A stretch of 64,000 bases of DNA from Arachis hypogaea (Eukaryota > Streptophyta > Magnoliopsida > Fabales > Fabaceae), in assembly GCF_003086295.3 (NCBI RefSeq), contig NC_092054.1, positions 16,007,878 to 16,071,877 on the forward strand, in the 5' to 3' direction. Below, piece after piece: positions 21,054-32,716 of this stretch. The position numbers and the translations under genes are program-made. The notes below the pieces were generated by a model. That model saw only the letters and a list, made by a program, of their open reading frames with translations. It did no database searches and was not told where the DNA came from. Positions within the stretch are counted from its first letter, which is position 1, and each line of letters starts with the position of its first letter.

Positions 21054-24000
21054 TATAACATCCTAATATTCAAATCCTTATGCTCATGTCATAAGTCAAT
21101 GATATTACGGTGGTACGACTCTCAGGTGGATTATAATACATAATGATAAGTATAATTGAAAGGAGTATTAATCGAGAAGCCTGAAAAGGAGTAAAAATAA
21201 AATTGCTAATTCGTAGCGCTCATGTATCGACAACTAAAGATAAAGCGTGAAGTCGAAAGCGATATACAGTTAAAGGCATAAAGGAGAGTAATAGATAGAC
21301 AGTATATAAGATATATAACATAAGTAAATGGCCACTAGCCGTGACCCATGAAGTTTAGGCTGGCTAGGGTACAGTATAACAGTAGTTGACAATAGTATCT
21401 CCTAATCTCTCCCAAAAGAAACATAAGAGCCTCTATAGGCAAGTTCAAAAGAGTTCAATACATAATATAAGCTTTTCAAAATAAAGGTGGAGAGATTCTA
21501 AGCAACATATAAAGTAGATAATATAAAAATCTTTGCCATCTTTCAGATAAACCACAGCTCACTTCTGAGCACCTGGACCTGCATCTGAAAAACAAGAGAT
21601 ATATACGGAATGAGAACCCCAACCCATGGGTTTCCAGTACGGTAAAAGTCCCAAATAAATACAATGCATTGTAATAAAAACTCACTAAGCATCCTAAACT
21701 TCCTTTCACCAAATATTCATCCTATGTTCTCGCTAATCCATAAATAGGCAACTGTCAAAAGGGAATGCTAAACCTAATTCATCTTCCTCCTGCTTCCCAA
21801 CTTTCTAACTCTCCAATGAATCAGAATTAGAATCATAAACAAAACCATCACCAGTTATTCTGTCTCAGTAATTCTATATCAATACTTCATATCCTCACCT
21901 GGAGCAAGTGAAATCACTTCACTGCGTTTACCCAGGGAGCCCAAATTATCTCATTCAATAATAATCATTTTAAATTAATCATATCATTACTCCATCTCAA
22001 CAAGAACATCCCTCAGTGTCAACCGACACCAGCATGAGGGACCCTCTCAATTGTACAAACACAAGCAATACAGGCAAGTAATACACATTAAGGTACAAGT
22101 AGAACAAGTAGCACATAATCAGGTAACATAGCATATATGATATAGCAATCCAAAACAAATAGGCAAACCCAAACAATTCAAACATATGCAAATGATGTAT
22201 GCCTGCCCTATGGCTGATAATATCATCTGTCGGTTATATATCCAACCCGACACATCCTGGTAGCTAACCTGGACAGAAACACCAATCGTGGAGCAAGTGG
22301 GTTTGAGCTACAACCCCCTTGCTACTACCCGCTCAACCCAAAGCCAGTGGAGTAACCACTACTGTAGCTACTACCCAGACGGGTGTTTAAAAGCTCAACC
22401 TGGAGCGAGTGGAATAACCACTACTACCACTACTACCCAGGCATCATAATCTCTGACCTGGAGCAAGTGGGACGAACCACAACCCTTGCTACTACCCAGG
22501 TATCACAATATCTGACCTGGAGCAAGTGGGACGAACCAAAACCGTTGCTGCTGCCCAGGATCTCAAACATTAACCTGGAGCAAGCAGAACGAACTACAAC
22601 CCTTGCTACTACCCAGGTATCACAAATACACATTCATTCATAATCACTTTTCATTATTACCTATTCTTAAATAATGACCCAGATCAAGCAGGACGAACCA
22701 CGACCCTTGCTACTACCCAGGTATCACAGACATACATTCATTCAAAACTTCATAATTGAACTCATTTATCATAATTCTCCTTCCCTATCTCATACCCGGG
22801 ACAAGTGGTCAATGCCACTGCCTACTACCCGGGCACAGTCTCTCTATTGCGCCTTATTACCATTAGAAGAAATCTGTGCCCTGTCACCATTAGAGGATAT
22901 CTGTGCACTGTCACCATTAGAGGGTATCGGTGCCCTGTCACCTTTACAACCAAAGAGAAAACACAAGTATATTCACATTCAACATTTTCCATCATTATTC
23001 ATTTACCACATTCATTCATTAATCATATATGCATCTCTGGCATACTCGCCACATGTTCAAGCTTCCTCAATCAATCATAATCCTTTAATCATTAGTCATA
23101 TACATATATATACTCAGCCATAATTCAATGCTTATCGCAGCCATCCAGCTCATAACATACACAGCACTTTCACCATCATTCTCAGCAAATCATACAATCA
23201 TCATTCCTCATCATTCATCATTGATTCTCACTTTACTTCATCCACAAGTTATCACATGTCCTAGCTTCTTTCCATTACTAGGCATACTATAAAAAATTTA
23301 GGACTCAAAGGATGAAAATGGAGGCTTAGAATTTTGAAATTCGGCTTTAAAAACTCAAAAATCAATTTTTGCTGAGAATGGGGTCACGCGTGTGCGTCAC
23401 CCATGTTCATGCCTGGGAAGCGGAGAAAAGCGGGTAGTAGAGCACTCCTAAACAACCAAAATCATAAAATTACTCAACACCCATAACCAAACTCGAATTT
23501 AAGGGGAAAACGAAAATTGGGCAGAGGATAGTGGAATACTCATCACAAAACTTAGATAGAATTGTAGAGGATGAAAAGAGCGACGCGTGACCGCAAACGA
23601 CTCGTCAATCTGAGTTCCGGAGAGAAAGTTATGGTGATTTGAAGTTTGATGAAGTTAGGATTTTCTCTCTTCTTCCTCTCTTCTCCATTTCAGCGCCCCA
23701 CACACCCTTTCTTTAAGGTTAATGAGCTGAAATACTCATAACTAATGTTTATATATGTTGGATCTTGGGCCCGATTCACTTGGTTTAGTCCGTTGGCCCA
23801 ATTTTGGGCCAAAACTTTTACGATTAGAGTTTTAAATCGTATTTTAAATATTTCTATCTTCCCAAATTATAAATTCTTATTTCTTAAAATTATTCACTTC
23901 TAATTAATTTTCTCAACCACAGTACCGGACAGATTGTAGCCGGTACTGCCGGTCAAATTTTCAGTGCACATTTTTACGTAGAAAACTATGTTTTTTGACT

Positions 24001-24125
24001 CAGAAAAATTCACTGAGTCCAAATATCATATTTGAATTATCAAATTCCGATTGCTAAATTTTCTAACCATATTCGCTCCTATTTAATTTATTATTTAATT
24101 AATTACGATTTGACCGGATTTTATA
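21054..24125 (-). repeat. 5' LTR of the gag-only gypsy element (3,072 bp, internally deleted)
   Basis: Matches 14273-18660 but lacks a segment corresponding to about 16702-17963. The joint lies near 23437. Its termini read TA...TA on the plus strand where the other copy has TG...CA. The right flank CTTTC (24126-24130) is the target duplication. Confidence 0.92.
22258..22843. repeat. Hairpin repeat array, second copy
   Basis: The same fold-back units as at 15117-16112 are found in the other LTR, with one fewer unit between about 22555 and 22575. The ACCTGG...CCAGGT arms are kept although loops differ. Confidence 0.8.
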
Positions 24126-24130
24126 CTTTC

Positions 24131-24587
24131 TCCTTCTCCTTCTTCGAAGCCCGATTCTGATGATTGTTTGTGTGCAGAAACATGAGAGAGAGAGAGAGGT
24201 CAGAGAAACAGAAGCAGCAAGCTAAGAAGGAAAAGGCAGAGATGGACAAAAACCGCTTATGACAAGGAATTTGATTTTTATTCTTGTCATCGGTGTTTTA
24301 GGGTTTCGATTTCGCTATTCTAATATCTAAACATCAACCATGTGTTTTCACGATTGGATAAATTTCTTCTCACTGAATTCATAATTTAGGGTCTAAATCT
24401 ATAAATTAAGACATTGGCCTCTGAAAAACGTTTTAGATCTTAGAATTAAATCAAGCATTGTATGGTTTGCATTCCAATTCGTGAATCTTCGGTCGAAAAG
24501 TTCAATGACTGTTGGTATATCAGATTCAACACTCTAATCTCTAGATTCTTTTCAAATGTTTTCCTAATTTTCCTTGTTCTTCTTCAG
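24131..24587 (+). other. CACTA interior between retrotransposon and malic enzyme fragment
   Basis: Begins with a CT-rich stretch continuing from 14267, then a possible acceptor (gtgtgcag) and a short Glu/Lys/Arg-rich coding-like piece (24179-24260). T-rich intron-like sequence follows up to the acceptor TTCTTCAG at 24580-24587. No product could be named. Confidence 0.35.
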
Positions 24588-24844
24588 TTTGAAGACTTTG
24601 CGAATCATAATGCGTTTGATCTGCTTGCAAAATACAGTCCATCTCTTCTTGTTTTCAATGATGATATTCAAGTAGCAAATGTTAATGCAGTTGCTTATTC
24701 TAATTTGAGGTTACTTAATTACCAATCTTTTTTGGTTTATTTTAAGGGTACAACATATGTGGTATTAGCAGGATTGCTTGCTTCTTTAAAATTTGTTAGG
24801 GGAACTTAGCTGACCATACCTTCTTACTTTTCGGTGCTGGAGAG
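24588..24844 (+). pseudogene. Two-exon fragment of NADP-malic enzyme captured by the CACTA
   Basis: Malic enzyme converts malate to pyruvate and CO2, making NADPH. Exon 24588-24671 encodes [19 protein letters not shown] and FNDDIQ. An intron with gtagca...tttaag borders (24672-24746) follows. Exon 24747-24844 then encodes [21 protein letters not shown] and GAGE and stops at a donor site (gttagt). These are the family's conserved region around the metal-binding Asp pair and the NAD(P)-binding GAGxA loop, with the intron after DDIQ where I recall it in plant genes. One base is missing near 24808, shifting the frame. Fewer than 65 of about 590 residues are present, so it is a fragment and not an enzyme. 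The product name is firm, the exact paralogue is not. Confidence 0.85.
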
Positions 24845-25391
24845 GTTAGTGTCTTGGGAAAATTTGCTTTTTCTCTCTATGTAAAATGCATTTACATTAA
24901 ATTCTGCTCGCATTAATGTTGTGAGATCTTTCAAATGCTTGTTTGTATTTGGTTTATACTACAAATGATATACATGGGATCTCATTCTTTTGTTAGATAA
25001 TCTCATTCTCATTTGTGAATACTTGAAGATCTTGTCCATGTCAATGCAATGTGGTTTGTCCATAAGAGTGAACTCGTTTCGTTGCCCTTTTTGTACTTCA
25101 TCTAATCATAACTTTTGTCTTGGTATATCTAGAGACAATAAGTTTCTACTTAATATATGTCACTGTCTTGTGCCATAGTTTACTTTAAAAAAATTATGTT
25201 TTTTCCCTGTTCACTTTTTTATTTTGTTCATCTCTTTTCACCATACTGCATCTCGTAACTTGATAGTACATCAAACACAAACTTGGTTTGCTGAAGATAA
25301 ATATTTTGGATCTAATCTTTGATGTTCAATTAGGCTTTTTTTCACAATTTAGTCCCACTTCTCTATTTCAAGTTCAATCTTTCTTTCCAAG
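24845..25391 (+). other. Intron-like DNA between two captured gene fragments
   Basis: T-rich sequence bounded by a donor at 24845 (gttagt) and an acceptor-like ttccaag ending at 25391. No coding frame is recognisable. A junction between two donor genes must lie somewhere in it. Confidence 0.4.
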
Positions 25392-26494
25392 AAAGCATTG
25401 ATGACAATGATGATTCTGATGAAGGGAAATATGAAGACAGAAGTCCCTGTTTTTTTGAAATAGAAAGAAGTGCTGGTTTTTTAGACAAGGAACTTGCTGC
25501 TAGTGGCTTTAATAAAAAGGATAAAGAAGATATTCAGAGGGTATAATGATTTTCTTATTCTATATAGGAAGGAAAAATTATGGAAGCATTTTCTTTAAAT
25601 GAAAAATGCAAGATGTTTTCCCTCTTTGTTTTTCATTTGTGAAATTGCTTCCATACTGGTGGATTGGCTTTTCCTATTTTATTTATACGCATGAGTGTCA
25701 ATTTGTCATGCTTTTAATTGTTCCTCAATGCTTTTCAAATTTATGTGCAGTTCATTGAAGGTGGAGCAGAGGCTGAAACAAACTCAGATAGTGAAGGTGA
25801 CTCAGTGGAAGACCTGAATGAATCAATCCTTCTTCAGGTATATAAAAAGGATAATTTTGAACTAATAGATGGTGAAAAGTAGATATGTGTCAACTTCTCA
25901 GTATGCTAACTATATTTTGAAAATTAAATTTGAATAATGAATACATCTAATATTTAGTACAGAGATAATCGAGAAGCTTGCCTGTGTTTTTCCTGCTTAT
26001 CTCAGTTGTTCATTTATGTGTTTTTCAATGTTGATATAAGATTGTTGCTTTATTCATACAAAGTGACACCATGCTTTGGTTAAATAACCAGGATGAAGAA
26101 CATGAAAACAAAGGAAAAGATGAGAGCTGTGAAGCTGCTGAAAGCGGTGCATCTGAAAGGGAATATGCAACTGACAAGGTAATGGTTAGCTTTTGATTCT
26201 TTTTTCTTCTGCAAAAAAACCTTGAATATAGTTAGCTCCATATTTATCTACAAGTTAGTTTAATTAGTGGCAAGAATAGAAGATTGAGATCTCTCTTTGC
26301 ACATAGCAAAATCTTGAAGCTTCTTCTCTGTTTTCTATTCTCTCCTCTCACATCAGCTCTATTTTAATTTAGTAATTTATGTATTTGGTATTTAATGATT
26401 TTGTGTCTTGCATGTCATTTTTTAATAACAGAGATTGCTAGCTGTAATAGATGAGCTTGAAGCATTGTGACCTGAATTTAAACTCCTTGGGAAC

Positions 26495-28147
26495 TGATGA
26501 GCGGATAATTTATACGCTTTTTGACATTGTTTTTAGTATGTTTTTAGTAGGATCTAGTTACTTTTAGGGATGTTTTTAATAGATTTTGTGTTAAATTCAC
26601 ATTTCTGGACTTTACTATGAGTTTGTGTGTTTTTCTGTGATTTCAGGTATTTTCTGGCTGAAATTGAGGGACTTGAGCAGAAATCAGATTCAGAGGTTGA
26701 AAAAAGGACTGCTGATGCTGTTGGATTCTGACCTCCCTGCACTCAAAGTGGATTTTCTGGAGCTACAGAACTCGAAATGGCGCGCTTCCATTTGCGTTGG
26801 AAAGTAGACATCCAGGGCTTTCCAGCAATATATAATAGTCCATACTTTGGCCAAGAATTGACGACGTAAACTGGCGTTCAACGCCAGCCTTCTGCCCAAA
26901 TCTGGCGTCCAGCGCCAGAAAAGGATCCAAAACCAGAGTTGAACGCCCAAACTGGCACAGAACTTGGCGTTCAACTCCACAAATGGCCTCTGCACGTGCT
27001 ACACTCAAGCTCAGCCCAAACACACACCAAGTGGGCCCCGGAAGTGGATTTATGCATCAATTACTTACTCATGTAAACCCTAGTGACTAGTTTATTATAA
27101 ATAGGACCTCTTACTATTGTATTAGGCATCTTTGGATTACCTTATGATCCTTTGATCACGTTTTAGGGGGCTGGCCATCTCGGCCATGCCTGGACCTTCA
27201 CTTATGTATTTTTAACGGTAGAGTTTCTACACTCCATAGATTAAGGTGTGGAGCTCTGCTGTTCCTCAAAGATTAATGCAAGTACTACTGTTTTCTATTC
27301 AATTAATCTTATTTCGCTTCTAAGATATCCATTCGCACCCAAGAACGTGATGAAGGTGATGATTATGTGTGACGCTCATCACCATCTCCCCTATGAACAC
27401 GTGCCTGACAAACACTTCCGTTCTACATGAAATAAGCTAGAATGAATATCTCTTAGATCTCTTAACCGGAATCTTCGTGGCGTAAGCTAGAATGATGGCG
27501 GCATTCAAGAGAATCCGGAAGGTCTAAACTTGTCTGTGGTATTCTGAGTAGGATTCAATGATTGAATGACTGTGACGAGCTTCAAACTTGCGAGTGCTGG
27601 GCGTTAGTGACAGACGCAAAAGGAGGGTGAATCCTATTCCAGCATGATCGAGAACCGACAGATGAATAGCCGTGCCGTGACAGGGTGCGTGAGCATATTA
27701 TTCACTGAGAGGAGGGGATGTAGCCACTGACAACGGTGATGCCCTTGCATAAAGCCAGCCATGGAAAGGAGTAAGACTGATTGGATGAAGATAGCAGGAA
27801 AGCAGAGGTTCAGAGGAACGAAAAGCATCTCCATTCGCTTATCTGAAATTCCTACCAATGAATTACATAAGTATCTCCATCCCTATTTTATTATATAATA
27901 TTCGAAAACACCATTATCACTTTATATCTGCCTGACTGAGATTTACAAGGTGACCATAGCTTGCTTCATACCAACAATCTCCGTGGGATTCGACCCTTAC
28001 TCACGTAAGGTATTACTTGGACGACCCAGTGCACTTGCTGGTTAGTTGTATCGAAGTTGTGACGATTAAAAATTAAGATCAGAGCACCAATCTTTGGGGC
28101 CATTACCAGGATTTGTTCGAGCATGGAGATCACAATTTCGTGCACCA
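26495..28147 (+). repeat. 5' LTR of the Athila-type element
   Basis: Begins TGATGAGCGGATAATTTA and ends TTTCGTGCACCA. It holds a cluster of GGCGTTCAACGCC-like palindromes at 26872-26985. Frames of 60 to 101 codons in it recur at the same place in the other LTR and resemble no known protein. Confidence 0.96.
26872..26985. repeat. Palindromic GAACGCC motifs in the LTR
   Basis: CTGGCGTTCAACGCCAG, CTGGCGTCCAGCGCCAG, GTTGAACGCCC and TTGGCGTTCAACTCC follow one another. The first two are perfect or near-perfect palindromes. The same motif family forms an array at 32424-32600, and a second copy of this cluster lies in the 3' LTR at about 34818-34925. Confidence 0.9.
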
Positions 28148-28153
28148 AGTTTT

Positions 28154-28171
28154 TGGCGCCGTTGCCGGGGA
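28154..28171 (+). promoter_or_regulatory. Primer-binding site of the Athila-type element
   Basis: TGGCGCCGTTGCCGGGGA starts six bases after the 5' LTR. This is the primer site typical of Athila elements, usually assigned to an Asp tRNA. Confidence 0.88.
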
Positions 28172-29893
28172 TTGTTCGAGTTTGGACAACTGACGGTTCA
28201 TCTTGTTGCTCAGATTAGGTAATTTTCTTTTTGTTTTATTTTCAAAAATTTTTCAAAAATCTTTCAAAAATCTTCTCACCTGTTTTCGAAGAAAAAAAAA
28301 TGTTTTCAAAAATATATTTTTCTTCAAAAATTTTAAGAATGAATTCTAGTGTTTCATATAACATGTTTTAGCTTGACTGGCCATGAAGCCATGTCTAATT
28401 CCCAGGATTTTGATTGAGGACTATGAATTCATTACTTCCTTTTTCCCAAATGTTTTCAAAAGAATTATACAAAAATCCAAAAAAATTTAGAAAATCATAA
28501 AAATAAAAAAAAAAAAAAAATTTTCATGTTTCTTGTTTGAGTCTTGAGTCATATCATAAGTTTGGTGTCACTTGCATATGCATCTTGCATTTTTCGAAAA
28601 TTCTCATGCATTCATGGTGTTCTTCATGATCTTCAAGTTGTTCTTGGTAAGTCTTCTTGTTTGATCTTGATGATTTTTTGTTTTGTGTCTTTTCATGTTT
28701 TTCATATGCATTCTTGAATTCTTAGTGTCTAAGCATTAAAGAATTCTAAGTTTGGTGTCTTGCATGTTTTCTTTGCATAAAAAATTTTTCAAAAAAATGT
28801 TCTTGATGTTCATCATGACATTCAAAGTGTTCTTGGTGTTCATCTTGACATTCATAGCATTCTTGCATGCATCACATGTTTTGATCTAAAAATTTCATGC
28901 ATTGCATTTTTTTTTTGTTTTTCTCTCTCATCATAAAAATTCAAAAAATCAAAAAAATATCTTTCCCTTTTTCTCTCATCAAATTCGAAAATTGAGTTAA
29001 CTTTTTTCAAAAATTTTTAAAAATCAAATTGTTTCTCATGAGTCAAATCAAATTTTCAATTTGAAAATCTTATCTTTTTCAAAATCTTTTTCAAAAATCA
29101 AATCTTTTTCAAAATTCTTAATTATTTTCGAAAATTCCAAAAATATTTTTCAAAAATCTTTTTCTTAATTTTAGATCAAATTTTCGAAAATAACATAAAC
29201 AATTAATGTTTTGATTCAAAATTTGAAGTTTGTTACTTGCTTGTTAAGAAAGATTCAAACTTTAAGTTCTAGAATCATATCTTGTGATTTTTTATGAATC
29301 AAGTCATTAATTGAGATTTTAAAAATCAAATCTTTTTCAAAAACTAATCTCAATCATATCTTTTCAAAAATATCTTCTTATCTTATCTTTTTCAAAAATA
29401 TCTTTTCAAAATATCTTTTCTAACTTCCTAACTTCTTATCTTTTCAAAAATTTGTTTCAACTAACTAACTAACTTTTTGTTTGTTTCTTAACTTTTTCAA
29501 AACTACCTAACTAACTCTCTCTCTCTAATTTTCGAAAATATCTCCCCTCTTTTTCAAAAATTTCTTTTTAATTAACTAATTATTTTTATTTTTTATTTTT
29601 GATTTAAAAAATTTTCGAAAATTACTAACATTTTTCAAAAACCATTTTCAAAAATCACTAACTCTTTTTCAAAATAATTTTCGAAAATTATACCTCCCCC
29701 ATCCTATTCTATTTATTCATTCATATCCTAACATCTCATCTCACATCTCTTCCATTCGTACAGTTGTGCTTCTTCCTTTACATCACATTCTTTGTCTCCC
29801 CCTCTTTTCTTCCACTCACAAAGGGATCTCTATACTGTGGTATAAAGGATCTCTATTATTATTATTATTTTTCTGTGCCTTCTTCTTTGTCAT
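28172..29893 (+). other. Leader of the Athila-type element
   Basis: About 1.7 kb of T/A-biased, low-complexity DNA dominated by repeats of the TTTTTCAAAAATCTTTT kind, with no coding frame. It contains two copies of TAAGTTTGGTGT (near 28558 and 28747), a motif that also borders the 3' LTR. It probably serves as untranslated leader and packaging region, which is an inference from position only. Confidence 0.6.
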
Positions 29894-32221
29894 ATGAGCA
29901 GGAGCAAGGATAAGAACATTCTTGTGGAAGCAGATCCAGAACCTGAAAGGACTCTGAAGAGAAAATTAAAAGAAGCTAAAATACAACAATCCAGAGATAA
30001 CCTTTCAGAAATTTTCGAACAGGCAGAGGAGATGGCAGCCGAAAATAATAATAATGTAAGGAAGATGCTTGGTGACTTTACTGCACCTAATTCCAATTTA
30101 CATGGAAGAAGCATCTCCATTCCTGCCATTGGAGCAAACAACTTTGAGCTGAAACCTCAATTAGTTTCTCTGATGCAACAGAACTGCAAGTTTCATGGAC
30201 TTCCATCTGAAGATCCTTTTCAGTTCTTAACTGAATTCTTGCAGATATGTGATACTGTTAAGACTAATGGAGTAGATCCTGAAGTCTACAGGCTCATGCT
30301 TTTCCCTTTTGCTGTAAGAGACAGGGCTAGATTATGGTTGGATTCTCAACCCAAAGACAGCCTGAACTCTTGGGATAAGCTGGTCACGGCTTTCTTAGCC
30401 AAGTACTTTCCTCCTCAAAAGCTGAGCAAGCTTAGAGCTGATGTTCAAACCTTCAGACAAAAAGAAGGTGAATCCCTCTATGAAGCTTGGGAAAGATACA
30501 AACAGTTGACCAAAAAGTGTCCTTCTGACATGCTTTCAGAATGGACCATCCTGGATATATTCTATGATGGTTTATCTGAGCTATCAAAGATGTCACTGGA
30601 CACTTCTGCAGGTGGATCCATTTACCTAAAGAAAACGCCTGCAGAAGCTCAAGAACTCATTGACATGGTTGCTAATAACCAGTTCATGTACACTTCTGAA
30701 AGGAATCCTGTGAGTAATGGGACGCCTATGAAGAAGGGAGTTCTTGAAGTTGATACTCTGAATGCCATATTGGCTCAGAATAAAATATTGACTCAGCAAG
30801 TCAATATGATCTCTCAGAGTCTGCATGGAATGCAAGCTGCATCCAACAGTACTCAAGAGGCATCTTCTGAAGAAGAAGCCTATGATCCTGAGAACCCTGC
30901 AATAGCAGAGGTGAATTACTTAGGTAAACCTTATGGAAACACCTATAACTCAACATGGAGAAATCATCCAAATTTCTCATGGAAGGATCAAAGGCCTCAA
31001 CAAGGCTTTAATAATGGTGGAAGAAACAGGTTTAGCAATAGCAAGCCTTTTCCATCATCAACTCAGCAACAGACAGAGAACTCTGAACAAAATGCTTCTA
31101 ATTTAGCAAATCTAGTCTCTGATCTATCCAAGGCCACTGTAAGTTTCATGAATGAAACAAGATCTTCCATTAGAAATCTGGAAGCACAAGTGGGCCAGCT
31201 GAGTAAAAGGATCACTGAAATCCCTCCTAGTACTCTCCCAAGCAATACAGAAGAGAACCCAAAAGGAGAGTGCAAGGCCATTGACATAAGTGCCATGGCC
31301 GAACCTGTGAGGAGAGGAGAGGACGTGAATCCCAAGGAGGAAGACCTCCAGGGACGTCCAGTGATCAATAAGGAGCTTCCCTCTGGGGAATCAAAGGACT
31401 CTGAGGCTCATCTAGAGACTATAGAGATCCCATTGCAACTCCTTATGCCCTTCATGAGCTCTGATGAGTATTCCTCTTCTGAAGAGAATGAGGATGTCAC
31501 TGAAGAGCAAACTGCCAAGTTTCTTGGTGCAATCATGAAGCTGAATGCCAAATTATTTGGCATTGATGCTTGGGAAGTTGAACCTCCCTTGTTCATCAAT
31601 GAACTAAGTGATCTGGATCAACTGACATTGCCTCAGAAGAGACAGGATCCTGGAAAGTTCATAATACCCTGTACCATAGGCACCATGATCTTTAAGGCTC
31701 TATGTGACCTTGGTTCAGGAATAAACCTCATGCCCCTCTCTTTAATAGAGAAACTGGGAATCTATGGGGTACAAGCTGCTAAAATCTCACTAGAGATGGC
31801 AGACAGCTCAAGAAGACAGGCTTATGGACAAGTAGAAGATGTATTAGTAAAGGTTGAGGGCCTTTACATACCTACTGATTTCATAGTCCTGGATACTGGA
31901 AAGGAAGAGGATGAATCCATCATCCTAGGAAGACTCTTCCTGGCCACAGCAAGAGCTGTGATTGATGTTGACAGAGGTGAAATAGTCCTTCAATGGAATG
32001 AGAACTCCCTTGTATTCAAAACTCAAGGATCTCCCTCTGCAACCATGGAGAGGAAGCAGAAAAAGCTTCTCTCCAAGCAGAGTCAACCAGAGCCCCCACA
32101 GTCAAACTCTAAGTTTGGTGTTGGGAGGCCACAACCAAACTCTAAATTTGGTGTTGAACTCCCATATCCAAACTCTAAGTTTGGTGTTGGAGAGTCTCAA
32201 CAAAGCTCTGCACATCTGTGA
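29894..32221 (+). CDS. Intact gag-protease polyprotein of the Athila-type element (775 aa)
   Basis: One uninterrupted frame from ATG 29894 to TGA 32219-32221. Residues 1-55 are charged (MSRSKDKNILVEADPEPERT). The gag domain spans about residues 90-230 (DPFQFLTEFLQICDTVK, LWLDSQPKDSLNSWDKL, FLAKYFPPQKL, LYEAWERYKQL). A linker has YNSTWRNHPNFSW. The aspartic protease follows with LCDLGSGINLMPLSLIEKL (catalytic Asp about 605) and the flap/ILGR region IILGRLFLATARAVIDVDRG near 676-700. The active site reads D-L-G-S-G where relatives usually have D-L-G-A-S. No CCHC knuckle is seen. The C-terminus is a repeat of NSKFGV units. RT should follow but does not. It likely forms particles that a full-length relative could mobilise. 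Confidence 0.9.
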   Translation: MSRSKDKNILVEADPEPERTLKRKLKEAKIQQSRDNLSEIFEQAEEMAAENNNNVRKMLGDFTAPNSNLHGRSISIPAIGANNFELKPQLVSLMQQNCKFHGLPSEDPFQFLTEFLQICDTVKTNGVDPEVYRLMLFPFAVRDRARLWLDSQPKDSLNSWDKLVTAFLAKYFPPQKLSKLRADVQTFRQKEGESLYEAWERYKQLTKKCPSDMLSEWTILDIFYDGLSELSKMSLDTSAGGSIYLKKTPAEAQELIDMVANNQFMYTSERNPVSNGTPMKKGVLEVDTLNAILAQNKILTQQVNMISQSLHGMQAASNSTQEASSEEEAYDPENPAIAEVNYLGKPYGNTYNSTWRNHPNFSWKDQRPQQGFNNGGRNRFSNSKPFPSSTQQQTENSEQNASNLANLVSDLSKATVSFMNETRSSIRNLEAQVGQLSKRITEIPPSTLPSNTEENPKGECKAIDISAMAEPVRRGEDVNPKEEDLQGRPVINKELPSGESKDSEAHLETIEIPLQLLMPFMSSDEYSSSEENEDVTEEQTAKFLGAIMKLNAKLFGIDAWEVEPPLFINELSDLDQLTLPQKRQDPGKFIIPCTIGTMIFKALCDLGSGINLMPLSLIEKLGIYGVQAAKISLEMADSSRRQAYGQVEDVLVKVEGLYIPTDFIVLDTGKEEDESIILGRLFLATARAVIDVDRGEIVLQWNENSLVFKTQGSPSATMERKQKKLLSKQSQPEPPQSNSKFGVGRPQPNSKFGVELPYPNSKFGVGESQQSSAHL

Positions 32222-32423
32222 GGCTCCATGAGAGCCCACTGTCAAGCTATTGACATTAAAGAAGCGCTTGTTGGGAGGCAACCCAATGTTTATCTAATTC
32301 TTATTTTTATTGTTTTTCATGTTTTCTTAGGTTCATGGTCATGTGGAGTCACAAAATAAACAAAAAAATCAAAAACGGAATAAAAAAACAGCAGAAGAAA
32401 AATCACACCTTGGAGAAGCATCT

Positions 32424-32600
32424 GTCTGGCGTTCAAACGCCAGAACAGAGCATAGTTCTGGCGCTGAACGCTCAGAATGGGAGCATCCTGGCGCTGAACG
32501 CCCAGAACAAGCATGGTTCTGGCGTTCAACGCCAGAAATGGCAGCAAAGGGGCGTTGAACGCCCAAAATAGGCACCAACCTGGCGCTGAACGCCCAGAGT
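32424..32600. repeat. Array of GGCG(T/C)T(G/C)AACGCC palindromes
   Basis: At least seven copies of CTGGCGTTCAAACGCCAG, CTGGCGCTGAACGCCCAGAA and related forms stand head to tail, 20-35 bp apart. The array is in the tail of the element, shortly after GCGCTTGTTGGGAGGCAACC, a block that I recall following the coding region in Athila elements. Confidence 0.9.
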
Positions 32601-32658
32601 TGTGTGCAAGGGCATTTTACATGCCTAAATTGGTGTAGGGATGTAAATGCCTTGACAC

Positions 32659-32716
32659 CTCAGGATCTGTGGACCCCACAGGATCATCTCAGGATCTGTG
32701 GACCCCACAGGATCCC
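32659..32716. repeat. Short direct duplication in the element tail
   Basis: CAGGATCTGTGGACCCCACAGGAT occurs twice in direct succession (about 32661 and 32690). The unit itself contains the inverted pair CTGTGG/CCACAG. Confidence 0.85.

Larger units (their letters stand above)
14273..24125 (-). mobile_element. Non-autonomous Ty3-gypsy element with very long LTRs and gag only
   Basis: LTRs at 21054-24125 (5') and 14273-18660 (3') are flanked by the target duplication CTTTC at 14268-14272 and 24126-24130. Adjacent to them are a primer site complementary to initiator-Met tRNA and a GGGGGG polypurine tract. The 2.4-kb interior holds a broken gag with a zinc knuckle and no protease, RT, RNase H or integrase. 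It would depend on a relative for enzymes. The gag style and knuckle resemble chromovirus (Tekay/Del) elements, but the family was not determined. It is inserted inside the CACTA transposon. Confidence 0.9.

Noticed and set aside
26554..27858. Frames of 60-101 codons in the Athila-type LTR (also at 34501-35806)
   Set aside because: They are identical in both LTRs, overlap each other on both strands and cross palindromic motifs. No domain was recognised.
29890..31599. Minus-strand frames across the gag-protease gene
   Set aside because: Shadows of the 775-codon plus-strand gene, with no motifs of their own.
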